DNA of 64,000 nucleotides, taken from assembly GCF_024868665.1 (NCBI RefSeq), contig NC_079891.1, forward strand, positions 22,916,103 to 22,980,102, read 5' to 3'. The notes beneath the pieces were generated by a model. It searched no databases, was not told where the DNA came from, and worked only from the letters and a program-made list of their open reading frames with translations. A program made the translations under genes and the position numbers. This document shows positions 1 through 13,900 of this stretch, piece by piece. Each line of letters opens with the position of its first letter. Positions within the stretch are counted from its first letter, which is position 1. The stretch is from Triplophysa rosa. Its lineage: Eukaryota; Chordata; Actinopteri; Cypriniformes; Nemacheilidae.

Positions 1-2880
1 GAATGTGTGATCTTACTCAACCATGTCCACTTAACCCACTAACTGCCATTCAGCGACCTAAACTAAAGAAATGAATGGAAGGCATGTGAGCATTGATAGA
101 AAGAAAATGTGGTCAAAGACAGAGTGGGATCTCCTTGTCTCATCATGAGGCAAAACATGCATTCTTTTCTCTAAAGCCAGCAGTGGTAAAAGGCTTCAGT
201 TCAGAGATGTGTGCTTGACCCACATATCTTCTCGTTCCATAAAAATGCATGAGCTATGCATCTGCAGCAAAGGAACTGCAGGATGAGGCAGCGTGTGTAT
301 ATGTATGACCAACATGTAGCCTGAATGTGGAACTGAAAGTCAATGCTAAATCAATATCCTATTATCACTTTTCTCCAGTTCTTTTTTCAACCTCACAAAA
401 TACATTTTTATGAGAACTAAAAATATAGCAACCATGCGATCATGTCAAAAGAAGGCCTCCTATGATGTTAAAAGATCAGCTTCCAATCATGAAGAAACAA
501 GCCAATTTTCACACTACTACAAAAGATTGGACATTACATGAATTATGAAAACTAATATATTTGTATCTGCAACACAGTCTTTCTTATAAATGCATGTGCC
601 GACTAATGCATCTACAGAAACATTAAGAAACCTACAAGGCTCCTCACGTTGACAAAATATTGTCACAGTGAGACTTCTAAACTCAGAGGACAATAAAAGT
701 GCATTAGGAATAGACACAAGAATGACAGTGTGTTTTAAAAAGTCTAAGAACTTCCAACATTATAAAAATCCAAGAGAAATGAGAAGTGCAGATAATATGT
801 GTCCTATATTATCCATTATACAACAGACGGAGCAAGCAATAGGTTCCACTATACGCTTCTCGGGGTGTTTACTTGTACAACCAGCATACAGTCTTATGGA
901 CAAGTTTTATTTAATCCAGATTCCAGACACAGCCCATCCATCCAAAATGTTGGTGCCAGTTACAGAAATAAAACAAACAGGCAACAATGGAACAAATATA
1001 CTGGAAATGTAGTCAATTTACATCATCGTATATTTTCTTACGAAAAATAAATAAATAACTGTATGCACTGACATACGGTGATTCTCTTTTACGAGCTCAT
1101 TCTTCCATAACAAGCTTGTCTGCATGACGTCATAACAGCTAGGCAACCCGGTGGCTCTTTTCACAGATCACGGTGGTGTGTGATTCTGATTCTGAGAAAA
1201 CGGCAATAAAAATCTTTTTGCAATTGTTTTCCAAATAATTAAAAAATTGTTCTATTTTCACAGTTCGTTTAAGCATATTCGTATTACGGCCATGAGAAGC
1301 TTCCTATACGCTGGTAATAAGCATCCACACGTGCCCGTACAGTTACATTATGCACGCAAGGCAGATGCACGAACAATAAATCGACAAGCAATGCTTCGCA
1401 AAACCTGGCCGTTGCAGGACGGAATGAACACAGGCTGCACATAATTCCTGCGACAGCCAATGATTTCTCTACCGTCTTCATTCAATAATAATACATGGAG
1501 GCTTATTGGCTCCGGTTCCATTCACAATATCGCTTCCAGCTCGATGCTTGGGTGGACAATAAACAAAGAAATGTGCAAAATAAGGCAGCGTTAACGTAAA
1601 CCGCTAGGCAGCGTAGATCTCTGCGTAAAGCGCTCGTTCCGTTCATTGAACAAGAACACACAGACTGACCGCTGAACCTCGATCGTTTTTGTTTTACATC
1701 AATTACCAGTGTGAACAATATAAACAGTGAAAGCAATACGGTCGGAACTGACACTTCAACATTAAGCCATCCAGCATATCTCAATGCATTCACTCAAGTG
1801 CATCCACCTGTCTAATACACAACGTCTTACCTCTCGCCCGAAGGCTGTCTCTCTAGGATCGGGATGCGGTAAAACACGACAACTCTGTGACTCTGTCAAC
1901 CGTAGGTTGGATGGTGTAACGGTAATAGAGGCGGCAGACAAAAGCGACAGAGCTGTGTTAACATGATTTTGGTACGCTCGGATTGGCTCCAACTGCTCGG
2001 TGATCAGCAGCGAGTGTAACTCAGCGTTTTTGTCCTCAAAATGACCATCAGAGTTAACAAAACTGTGGCTTTAATAGATGCTGTGGCTGCGGTTTCCTGG
2101 CAACATAAATTACGCTCGTGCTCCTCTGCTATCGATGCTGCTGTTATTTTTTACACGCACGAAGCGTAGAAGATATTATGTACTTTACGAAAAGGAAAAA
2201 ATGTTGCACTTTGACTCAAGATATCTATGGAAAAACAACATATTTGACTAACAGTGTCTGTCTGACCGACTGACTTCACTTTAGCTTGGTCTTTTAACTG
2301 CTGCACACAGCGTGGTATCTAATGAAGACCCGTCACATTACGCAGAGCAAAGTGCATCTGTCAAACAGTCACTGATAGCTTTGAGACCCAACCTGAGCGC
2401 TAATGTAATTCAGTGCAGATATCTTCGGTGTCAGCTCCTCAGGAAAACCTCTTCCAGGTAGCTCACGCCTACAAATCTCACACCGACATCCAATGCAGTG
2501 GCGCACCGTCATTTACATCCAGCTCATTCAAATCACCCTCCCGGGGTAGAGCAGGGTGTATCTGCCATACGGCATCAGCTGTGGTCGACGGTTCAGTCTA
2601 CCCAGCCGAATTTCCATTGACTGTGTTGTGGCAACCCTCTCAAACTAAACTGCTTGTCAGATTCCGGCGGTCTGTTCGTGACGTTGATACATTCCATTGG
2701 TTGACTGTGGTGTCAGTCACGTTAAACGTGCACGTAGAGGAGGGGCTAACGCCATATTATATTTTAAGGTTAAGTGCGCCCTCTACGGTGTTAGATTGAA
2801 GTACTACTTTTGTAATACGCATAAACATGTTATATTTAATTCACGCACTCATTTGGACACGACACCAGATATTTAACTTA
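1..2880. other. Intergenic, promoter-like CpG-rich stretch; no gene supported
   Basis: The first 1.05 kb is AT-rich with no recognisable exon on either strand. From about 1.1 to 2.8 kb, CpG dinucleotides become clearly more frequent and there are a perfect CRE (1125-1132) and an inverted CCAAT box near 1981. I infer a promoter region, probably for a gene running off the left edge on the minus strand. The longest open frames here (2413-2799 plus, 1503-1793 minus, 1762-1992 minus) lack an ATG start and match no family I know. Confidence 0.4.
1125..1132. promoter_or_regulatory. Consensus cAMP-response element TGACGTCA
   Basis: A perfect 8-bp palindromic CRE (TGACGTCA) lies at the left edge of the CpG-rich stretch. 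CREB/ATF factors bind this sequence and it is enriched close to transcription starts. No gene start could be tied to it, so its function is inferred from sequence alone. Confidence 0.4.
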
Positions 2881-2892
2881 ATAATAAAGGAG

Positions 2893-2898
2893 TTTATT
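2893..2898 (-). promoter_or_regulatory. ppp6c: Candidate poly(A) signal of ppp6c
   Basis: AATAAA on the minus strand, about 545 bases past the ppp6c stop codon. It would give a 3' UTR covering roughly 2880-3441, a stretch with no other feature. Confidence 0.5.
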
Positions 2899-3441
2899 TT
2901 AAACATTTAGTTGGTCAATGGGTTGCCGTTTTCTACAATAATAAAATACAACAATTCTGAGAAAAAGATGATTAAATCAATACAATTATATTAATGTACA
3001 AAACAATCACAGCCTTCCATGTCCTGTCGCCTGGTCATCACCCATTTGAGAAATATTAAAAAGAAAAACACTGTCTGGAAAATTTCAGTTTTTCCGATCG
3101 GTCCTCAGAATAATACAATTGCCGCTTTTGTCTGATCTGGCAAAGTGTTACTACATAGTTTCTCATTGTACAGTCAATGGCTGTAGGTCTATATTTTAAG
3201 CCCTGTAAGAAGAGCGGCTTTGAAAACAGCACAAGGATGTTCACTTGATTACGGTCATTCTCACGTGAACTAAATTATACTGACCAAATAATGATCAACT
3301 TAAACATAACCATATATTACTGTCGTTGGGGAGATTACTTCAATCTTTACAAAAATATTTGTTCAAAAAAAGAAAATACAGAGAAAATAAAGATAATAAA
3401 AGAGATTTTTACGGAACAATGTGTAGGGTGCAATGAAGATT

Positions 3442-6400
3442 TCAGAGGAAGTAGGGTGTTGTTGTTCTTGGTGGTATAACCCTTTCGGAGTCAGGAACAG
3501 CCCGGAATAACTTGGGTTCCCTTGTGTTCACATCTTTGAAGACCATGATGGAGGCAATGTTACCGCAGCGGTAGCAGTAGTTTGGAGCTGACCAGACGGT
3601 CACTAGCTTCTCATCAAACATGAATTTGTAGCCCTCGTGAACCAGCTGATGTGCACGGCAAATCAGCTTCAAGTTGTTGATATGAACAAACTGTAAAGGA
3701 AAAAGAAAAATCTGATTCTGCATCAAGAGGTAAATGAAAATCTACTGCACTAAGATTTGCCACTGTCTTGCTTAGAGAATGCTGCTTATGCAGCAGGATT
3801 TTAAGTAAAAAAAATCAAATAAACTCAGAAGTTACTCAACCAGACTAGTAAAGCAGAAACCTAGAAATACTTTAAAACATTTACCTCATTGGTAACCTTG
3901 GCACCAAACAACCAGCCAGCACCTCTTGGACTGATAGCCCATGTATCTACATCCTCTGGGTCAGACCAGACAAGATCACAAAATGCTCCCTTGTGAGGGA
4001 TTTCCTGATTACGCTCGATAGTGCGGATCTGGTCTAGAGTTTTGATGTCAGGTGAAAGGCCACCATGAACACAAAGAATTTGCTCATCTATCAACTGAGA
4101 AGAAAGCATATCATCATAATAAGTACAGCAGAACATTTAAAGGGAATGCTGTTATGAACACAGAAAAATCTATGGTCACATTGGACTTTAGTTCAATGCC
4201 TGATTCATGTTGTTTACAATGTACACCATGAATAACACAGAAGCGCCACTAAACTGTCGCCTTGACATTTTCAGTGCATGTCGAATTAACACGCATACAT
4301 TTCTCTTTTAATTTAAACATCAGCTATCATGCTATGTCATGCATTCTGACTTCTTTACACGTTTACATGTTAAACGTGCTGGCTTCTCATGCTTAACATG
4401 GTCAACTTGTTAAAAAACAATGTATGACGTAGTATTTCTGTACTTGATACACTCCCCCAGCACTACAACTTGTTTTCGGAAAGTTTTTTATAATTCTGGA
4501 TCCCCGCGTCGTCACAGGGATCCTATTCCTTTTATTGGCCGTTTTCCCGGAAAAGCACGGCAAGGCGAAAGAAAGAGCCCACCCACAAGCAAGACCCGCT
4601 TACCATCAAGATGGGCTTTGCTGCAGCTCGTTACTCTTGCGGTAGTGAAGTTTAGGTGTGTCTGTTTGTTCACGGCATTTCAGTGATGGATGTTATATTA
4701 ACGGCTGATCTAACTCTGGATTTGGAGATCGTTTTAAACTGATTGATGGCGCGGTCCCAGTGCTAAAAGATGCCGTACATGAACTGCACGCGGTAAGTCA
4801 AACGAAGTCATACGTCTGTGTTTTGTTGGCAATCGGCGTGTACGTGCATAATGTACAAAACATGAAGGGATGATGTTATGATGTGTTGCTTGCTCGTGCT
4901 GTAGTTCCATCCCACTCTCCCCACTAGTCCCACCTCTAGTGGCTCGTGTTTTTCCGGATATAATCATACAGCTGTATCTCTCTTTTATAAATTTGATCAA
5001 ACTAAATACTCTTCAAAGATACAACGTACTACTGTATAGGCACTCAAGATAAATATGAGATTGGCAGAAACTGCCTGTAATATACGATCTTTAACACATA
5101 TTCAAAAAAATAATAACCTCACTCCCTTCCCAGAAAATCCAAATTGTCAAAGGCAACTTACAGCAGCAACAGTCAGCATGTCAAAAACTTTAGTGCAGTA
5201 TCGCCAGGCATTTGCATTTCCATATTTAGTTTGGCACTCATCTACAGACAGAAGAGAATGAGAGTACAGTTATAAGGCAAATAATCAAATACCACATATA
5301 ATCAAGTGTATTCAATCTGCAATGAACAATAAATTCACTCCCACGGCCATGCATTAAGTTTCTGCAGTCTCTCACCATAAAAGCCATAGACTTGAGTGAT
5401 CTGCCTGCTCTCGTGATTGCCACGCAACAGTGTGATGCGGTCAGGCCATTTGGCTTTAAGTGCTAGCAAATATGTGAATGTTTCTAAGCTGTAGTAACCT
5501 CGGTCAACAAAGTCACCCTAGAGAAAAAACAAAATTTTCTTTGAGTATCCTGTCAAAAATAACAACAACACTGTAGTTTTCTTTATGGATACAATACCAT
5601 GAAAATGTAGTTTGTGTCTGGTACTTGGCCTCCAGTTCTGAAGAGTTCACAAAGGTCATAAAACTAAAGACAAAGAAAGGTTTATGTCAAGAAACATTGT
5701 CACACATTGTAAAAAAGTGCATCACAAGTCAACATGTACAGTATACAACAAGAGATGCTCTAATAGGGTCTGCTCGCACCTGTCCATGAATGTCCCCACA
5801 TACAGTGACTGGAGTGGATACTGGCTGTACATTTGATTCCTCAAGTAGCAGGTCACATACATAGTCACACAATCTCTGTCAAAACAATGAAAAGAGAAGA
5901 CAGCAGAATTCAACATCACAAACTAGTCATAACAACAGCATATCACACGTGACTAAGATCATATAAAGGCATAAAGAAAAGAAAGCAAAACAGATCTTTT
6001 AAAACTGTAAGTTTTCAATCATAATATGAGCACCAATGCAGCATTATTCAAAAGGGCTAACCTTACTAGTTTGAATCAAAGGTGCCGATGGATAGGAATA
6101 TGTTTCCGTCAAGATTAAAAAACACCTTATTACGACACAAATATCACAAGTAAAATGAATCGAGAGATAGGCTAAATGATGACTAACGAAGCAGATGGGC
6201 GTTTCAAACAATTCATATTTAGCTCATTGGGTAGCATTAACAGCATAGGTTAGGTAACGTTAACCCATTGGTCCACCAGAACTACTTTGCTATATATAGT
6301 AGTTACCACACCTAACTACTATTTTGGTATTAGATTTTGTGGTTGTCTGATAATACAAACAAAATAAATCTCCGGAACACAAGCTAATGTAACTGGCTAA

Positions 6401-6621
6401 CGTTACTGGTTGGTGCGCAGTGACTGCACTGCACTGACACACTGTCCTATTTTACCAGTCTTTACCACGACCCACAAGACTTTATAAAACTAATAATAAA
6501 CATGTGAAATGCCCTGGAAGAAAATAACGCCACTGGTAACGGTTACCTTTAAATCGTTCTCTGGTAGATACTTGCACTGTCTCGCAATTTCAACATACTT
6601 ATCCAGGTCCAAAGGCGCCAT
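3442..6621 (-). CDS. ppp6c: Serine/threonine-protein phosphatase 6 catalytic subunit (spliced, complete)
   Basis: This is the catalytic subunit of protein phosphatase 6, a PP2A-like, two-metal Ser/Thr phosphatase that works with SAPS (PPP6R) and ankyrin subunits in mitosis, DNA-damage and NF-kB signalling. Coding exons in transcription order: 6547-6621, 5780-5875, 5598-5663, 5376-5517, 5162-5241, 3885-4094, 3442-3690. All junctions are GT-AG and in phase, giving 305 residues, the usual length of the family. Metal-binding motifs are GDIHGQ (52-57), GDFVDRG (80-86) and RGNHE (111-115). The C-terminus reads RTTTPYFL, which separates PP6 from PP2A and PP4. From memory it is nearly identical to human PPP6C, with Gln at residue 15 where human has Leu. 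The ATG at 6621 follows AAA and matches the family N-terminus MAPLDLDKY. Introns hold no other gene; the largest (4095-5161) is unremarkable. Confidence 0.97.
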
Positions 6622-7595
6622 TTTAAGAACAACAGTCGACAGAAGAAATCAAGAGGATGCTACGTCATGCAGTGAAGTAATGATTGACATCAAGACCCGC
6701 CAATCAGCGCGCTTTGCTGCAATCCTGAGTGTCACTTGCAGTTTTTATTTTTGTACTAGTTACTAAGTTCTACAAGATTTTGTTTTGTAACAGCCTGGTA
6801 AATTAGTACAGATAGAAAACTATTTTTCAAAGGTTTTAAAATAATATTTAGTCAGCACACTGTATAGAGTAGGAAGAAAACATTTTTAAAAGTTCCTGAA
6901 TTATCTCCATATTCTTTTTCATTCGCCACAAGGGAGCAACATAAGTCTACATTTTCAAACTGATGTTATGCCGCATGAACCACCTTGTAGGCCTACTCAG
7001 AAAACTCTTTATCACATATTATTTTACTGTCAAAAGTTTCCAATGTTCAATTTAATTTTTATACCCCGTAGAGGAAACAGAAGAAACAAATGTGTACCAA
7101 ATTCTAGTCATCAGTCTACCACTTTTTATTTAATTGTGACACTGCATACAAATAGTTTGTAAAATGGCAGAAGTGAATTTGCAGAAGCAAACACAAATCA
7201 TATTACATTAAAATTTGTGCACTGCATCATCATTAAAAACAAGTCAGTTGCGATAGGTCTACATCTTGGTTTAAAGGGACATGTGGTTAATGTGTGCTTT
7301 AACACCACAGAGCTGATCTTTCTTTGTTTTTCTTTCTTTCTTTCTTTACAGTTTTGCACATATAATGTTTTGCTTACGTTTCCCAGACATACATAGCCAT
7401 CTCTAACTATGTTTTTTCAGTGCAAAGTAGGAGGCATGCTATAAGTATATTGTTAGGTTTTGGCAGCAATCAAAGAAGGATAGAATGCCCAAACAAAACT
7501 GACATATTTCAAAAATCAGAGAAATTTATGTTCACTTTTTTCTGAATTATTATCTTCTTTATAGAAGGCACAAAGAAAATGAACAAATACAACAT
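6622..7595. other. Intergenic between ppp6c 5' end and myo1h 3' end
   Basis: This spacer should contain the ppp6c promoter next to 6621 and ends at the candidate myo1h poly(A) site. Apart from a short TTTC microsatellite at 7325-7350 I see no gene, RNA or clear transposon. The two genes share a strand, with myo1h transcribed towards ppp6c. Confidence 0.5.
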
Positions 7596-7601
7596 TTTAT
7601 T
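7596..7601 (-). promoter_or_regulatory. myo1h: Candidate poly(A) signal of myo1h
   Basis: AATAAA on the minus strand, about 360 bases past the myosin stop codon at 7962. Not confirmed by transcript data. Confidence 0.4.
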
Positions 7602-7961
7602 GGGGGGTATTTTCTGTTGGTAAAATATCTATTTATGATTTGCACAAAGAGCAAGCAAGACAATCTAAATTCATGTGTATGATACTATTCATAGTAATTG
7701 ATCATAAGATTATGGATTTTTATGAAAAAACATGACATAAAAAATACAATGTGCAGTACATGCTTAAAGTACACAATAAACCTTGCGATATACTGAAGAC
7801 ATTATACAAATTAAAAAACACTAATGTAATATCCCATGCTGTTTTCCTTTTCTCCTCAAAGGGAAAACTTAAAGTGATATTTATGATTTTGATGACTTGG
7901 AGTGGTGATTCAAATGTTAATACTCTATAGTGTAGGTTTATCTTGGGGTAATTAGTAAACA

Positions 7962-10900
7962 TTAAGAAAACAATTCAAAGGTCATCGAGATTTTGTCCCT
8001 GCCGATTCCTGCAACAGAAAAATGTAAACAAAACATTTTTATTGAAATTGTATGTATTTTTTTTACATAGCCTACATAAATGGTAAGATAATGGTACATA
8101 AGATTACACTGTATGTTTAACACTATAATTATTTTTTGTTTATATATTATATGTTGGTATACCCACCACCATCAAGTGTCCATTCTTGGCTCTGTAGACC
8201 ATGAATTCACTGCTGCTCTTGAAATCAACAAACCCCTCTTTACCAGGCTGGATATCAAACCTCACACTACAAAATGTAAAACAAGTAGTGCAAATATAAA
8301 ACACTCTTCTTATACAGTATACATTATTTACATTTGGCACTAGCACATATTAAACACTATTAGTTCCATCATGTTTTTCATTATTAGAAAAAGATCATTT
8401 GCAAAAACAGCATCTCACCTTCCTTGGACAACTTTGACAAGGTTGTTGTTTTTTGTCACTACACACATTTTTGTCAATGCCTCAAAAAGATAGTTGCACT
8501 GCAAGACCAGGTCCCCCTTAAAACAGAATAACCAATACAAAAGTATACATATTGAAAAAAAACAGAAAAAGACATAAAATACTTTACAATCATAATGCCT
8601 CCATAAAGACTTAAAAAATTGCAATACTTTTATTTAAATTGAAAAAATCACCTACTTTTTGCTTTGTGTCTTCACATGCAACATGAAGAATCAGGAAGTT
8701 GTCACTTAAATTGCTGACAGACACCCCTGTAAAAACAATTTGTGCTTATAGACATATTATGTAAACAAGCATGTGATTCGATATAATATGGAAATGGATT
8801 CAACATATTGCCTAATTTAGTAATGAGGCCTTTTTGTCTGGTCCAAAATAAAAGCACAATATTAAATGAAGAACTATGCCATGTCTCTACACAATTATTG
8901 CTAACAGCGTTAATAAGACCAGTAGTTACACACAGTTCAACATATAAGCATGTGTCAAAAAAACAGAATCAGAGACTGAATAATTTTGCATTCTGAAATG
9001 ACCTTTTAGTGAGCTGTAATTCACCCTCTGTTTGACTTTGGCATCCTCAACCAGATACGCAGCAGCCTGAGTGAAGATCAGCTGTCTGAAACGTGGCTGA
9101 AAGCCATTCCTGTCATACTTAATCACTGGAACACTGTACTGTACAGGGGGAGATGACAATAATGTCGATTATCAAACATCAGTCTGACTGAAATTTTGGT
9201 AATCGTTTAATAATGGGCACTACATGTTTGCTGAATACAGAACTTAGAAAGAACTACAAACCATCATTATGTAAAAGACAGAAAGCATTCTTGGAGCAGT
9301 TAATAACTTCAGTGTCATATCTGGAGTCAAATACCTGGACCTTTCTGTCTGTACTCTACAGGGTGTTGATTTAAAGGATATTTTAAAGAAATGTAAGTGA
9401 TCATGGAGGATTTACAGATGTTGTTAGTTTTACATGCCTTAATGCCTTCTGGACAAATCATCTGTAAAACTTTGATGCTTATGTCCTGTTCACCTAAAGA
9501 CAAAAATCAAACAAAGCGGTCATCAAAGTGATACATTGGCTATAACATTCATAAGACTGATCTTCTAAAAGAAATGTACTAAGCAGTTTAATATCAAACA
9601 CATAACATCTTACTTATCCTTGTGTCAGCAAAGGGTTGGCATACGCTCAGAGGGTAGTTTTCTTTTTTGCCTTTGAATAAGTCACTGGTCAGTGCTTTAA
9701 TTTGCAGCTGAAAATAAAATGGAACTGTAACTAGGTTGTAGACAGATAATACAACATCAAAATAAGTGTTTAGATAACTGAGAGGGGGAAAAGACTGCGG
9801 AACCTGCGTCTTTCGCTGCGCGGTGATCCCTCGAACATACTTCCACACAAGGAGACGTGTGTGTAACTTATGCAAGTGCACAGAGGCCTGCACAATCGAC
9901 AATGTATATCTTCATTACGGTGAAATCATATGAATCTCTGCTTATAAAAAAGATATTAATGTGTTACACGCAACAGTGTTTCAATGGATGTGACAACCTC
10001 TTGCATTATGGGTGGAGGAGTCAGCCAAGTGCTTTTGTCGAATACTGATTTTGGCAGATTCTCTTTGAGTCGAGTGAGGTAGCTCTGTCGGACAAATGCC
10101 AGATATTCAGAGTTGTCCATGCTGACAGGCTGATTCCTGTTCATGAAGCCCTTAATAAACCTATTAAAAGAGAGGAAATGTTATAAAAACATTCTTATAA
10201 ATATGTATACATTCTTCGAATCATCAAACAAAATGATGTTTGTCATATACGTACTAAGTAACAAATTGTGAGAAAACAAAATATTCAATGGTTATGCATG
10301 ACCAGTTACAGGTTCACTAATCACTTTAACATTGAATTGTCACATAATTTCACTGCCTGTACAAAAGTATGCCTTCCTAAATAGTTATATGTACTTGAAA
10401 AACAAATGCAGTGACAGATCTGACAAGGTCATTTTCTTACTTCTTGATGACTTTGACAGCCCAGGCTCTTCTTTCCCTCTCTTTTCTGGCCTGCAGGCCC
10501 CGCCAACACGTCTCAATCTTGGTAGCTGTAAAAATAAATTAAAAGTGATGCACTGCATTGTTGAAGGTTTAATTTAGTCACTCTAGTGTTTTAAACAAGA
10601 AAGGTCCGAATACCTGCTTCTCTTTGCCTCTGATACTCTTCTCTCCCCCTGTAGCCTTTGTATTTTGCCTGAATCCTTGTGGCTGTAACAAAAAATTTGA
10701 AGGCAGTGAAACGTCCATATAATTGACTTAATTGCCAATTCTAGCCCAATTCTATCCATCGTCTAGTTAATCTCTATACACTTTACAATTTTTGACCAGG
10801 TCTGACTCTGAGTCTTACCCAGTTCATGCTTGCAGACCTCAAATGCATCTTCAGTGGCAAAAAGAGTCCTGGGGTGGCGAATGAAGATTTTGGTTCTTTA

Positions 10901-13900
10901 AGAGATAGACGGGGAAAGAAAACAGCATGTAGTTTAATGCAGGAAGCATCAGCACATGTCGTTCTATTTAAGCCAGTGGTTCTCAAACTGGGGGCCGTGG
11001 CCCCCTGGGGGGGTCCCAAGATGGATCCAGGGGGCCACAGATTTTGTGGCATTTTATGAAATATAGAAATTTATCATAGATTTTATGCAATCAAACATCA
11101 GAAAAATCACACCACCAACCAAAAGAATTGAGGTTCCAGCATTGTATAACTGAATGTTTTTGGTTTAATTAAAATTCTAAGTTTAAGATTATACGTCTTT
11201 ATATGGGGGGCCGCAAAGCGATGCACTTAACACAAAGGGGGCCTTACAACGAAAAAGTTTGAGAACCACTGATTTAAGCAGTACAGTATATACTGTAGTT
11301 ACCTTCCCATCTTGTACTCGTCTGGTTTGTAGCCAAGATGCTTGATAAGTCGCTGCACTCCTTCTGCTGGTGTCCCCTTCCAGTGTGGCCATGTGTCTGG
11401 ACATAGAGCCTTATATCTACAAAGATCAACATGGAGGTTTGTACAGAGGTGAGAGATAACAAGTGTTCAGAATATGAGTGCCCAATGAAACAGTATGGCC
11501 AAAGATAGTTTCATTTAACAAGGGCTTAGGCCATCTGTAAGTTTAATGAGGTCATTGAGGGTCTACCAAGGACATTAAAACAACTCTAACACTTCTGTCC
11601 TAAATTTGAGTTGGAGTTCATTTACTGTACACAAACCCAAGACCTTGGTATTAGCGTTCTACTGTGGAACACACAAACACACCTTTTCAGGAACACTTTG
11701 TATCTTCTCCTATAAGCAAATCCAGCACGTCTTACTCTCAGGTGCTCCATTAACCCCAGGTACTTGACTTGATGTCTCACCATGACATCATCGAAGAGAC
11801 CTGAGAAAAGGTGAGTGAGAGAAAGGTCACTGGCTCTTGTAAAACATTCAGCAGACAAAACCGCCAACCAGAGGTGTGAAGTGAAAGGCTTACCTGGCTG
11901 CTTGCAGTGGTTGGGTTTCAGGCACCGTACGTACCACGGCTCTTTAGACATGAGGATTTCAGTGAGGCCTGCAAGGCTGCTCTTAAACTGGGTGGCCACC
12001 TGTTATGAGAAGATGACAAGTCTATACAATCTGTAAAGTCTGCATAAAGTGCCTGTATATCATGAATGCTGTTAAAGTACAAAAGAAAATATTTATATTT
12101 TACTTATTGACAATAATAAGTGGCTCCCTCATTTTCAATGAGAACCTATATAAACAGTTTGCAGATTTTCTTGAAGCTATGAAAGCTATGAAGCCTGAAA
12201 TGATTTTATGATTAAAATGTTAACTTCTTTCACTGTACCGTCTCAGGTCTTTTCTTGCCATCAGGTTCTATAGCCGGGAAGCAATGCTGGATTATAGTGT
12301 TCTTAGACTGTCGCACAACCTAAATACAAAATAAAGTCGCAAGCGGCAATTATTGGGGTCCAAGCACGTTTCACTCTACCCACTAATATGACTAATTAAA
12401 TTGTTTACAGTTTTTACACATTTACAGGACATTTTAGTCATTACACGTCTTTTATCACTATGTGTGCCGTGTATCCTGGGATCGAACCCACAACCTTCCT
12501 TTTTGTGGCGCAATACATTGATATGTTAAAACTCTATTCGAGTGTTTGCCTAAATGTAAAACAACTGCCAATGCCATTTTAGCTGAATATGACAAATTAA
12601 ATTGGTCTCATGTTTCCAGTTTTTTCATGACAGTAATATATTTTACATACTTAACATGTATTTAGTCTATATACTGCATATACAACAAATACCAACAGTT
12701 GTAAATTATTATGCATAACTGTTCTCAGTCCTGATGTGCAAATAAAAAGAGAATGTTCATGGTTGAGGGGGGTTCTTACCTCTTTAATGTTTCTATACAG
12801 AAGATCATTATTTTTGTCAAGAAATCCTGAACAGGGGAAATCATACAGAACAGGCTAAGGAATCTGTATTCTGTATTATGTATCGTAAAAGTTAGTATTG
12901 AATAACTTACCAACAACTGAATAAGTAACTTCTCCAGCATAGTGCAAAAGACGAAAATCCCCTCGTTCCAGGGTCTTGCGTGTTTTCTGGTCAGCCAGTT
13001 TGTGTCTGTAGAGTTACAGAGACAATGAATATGAATAAAACATAACTAAAATTCTTTGCAAATGCATTCTGAAACTTAAATCTCTCATGTTAAAGGGATA
13101 GTTCACCCAAAAATGAAAATTCTGTCATCATTTATTCACCCTCAGATTGTTCCAAACCTGTATAAATTTCTTTGTTCTGCTAAACACAAAGAAAGATATT
13201 TAGAAGAATGTCAGTAACCAAACAGATCTCATCCTCCATTGACTGCCATAGTATTTATTTTCCCTACTATGGCAGTAAATGGAGATGAGATCTGTTTCTA
13301 CAGGTTTAGAACAATCTGAGGGTGAGTAAATGATGACAGAATTTTCATTTTTGGCTGAACTATCCCTTTAATGCAATAAAAATCCTAGTTTGCAATATAT
13401 GTTTATTTCTACTATTTGAAAGTGTAAGCTACAGTATGGGATTGTGGGGAGGATTATACTTTTCATATAAAATGTCCACAGAAAAGTCTAAATGACAACA
13501 ATCGTCAAAGTTCCGCAATGGTTTAAAATGGTTTAATGTGGAGTATTGCACATTACTCACGTTACAAAATGAGGATGACCAGACATCTTCCCCTCCAGCT
13601 TCTCCAGGAATGTAAAATCTGTGGCCTCTCCAGGACGCAGGCATTCTTCATCCTTAAATTATGGGATATGTGATATTAAAACTGTGTATGGCTTGACCGG
13701 GCATTTGGCTTTATTATGTGTCAGCATGATTCATTTTAACTAACCAGGACTGATATGATGCCTCTATGCTTCTCCTCCACAAGGTCACAGATGATCTTAT
13801 TGTTGAAGTATGGCACTGCCTCCCACTAAAATAGGTCAGGGGGGGCAAAACGCACGATAATAAAAATATGGCAAAGCATAGAAGCCGAGATCTGATCACT

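Noticed and set aside
1503..1793. Minus-strand frame with a hydrophobic N-terminal stretch
   Set aside because: Its first codon is GTG and no ATG precedes the hydrophobic part. No downstream exons were found in the remaining 1.5 kb, so a membrane-protein exon cannot be supported.
2413..2799. 128-codon plus-strand open frame
   Set aside because: It starts at GTG, not ATG, lies in CpG-rich promoter-like DNA and matches no family.
3442..6621. Calling the phosphatase PP2A or PP4 catalytic subunit
   Set aside because: The C-terminus RTTTPYFL, the MAPLDLDKY start and the 305-residue length fit PP6.
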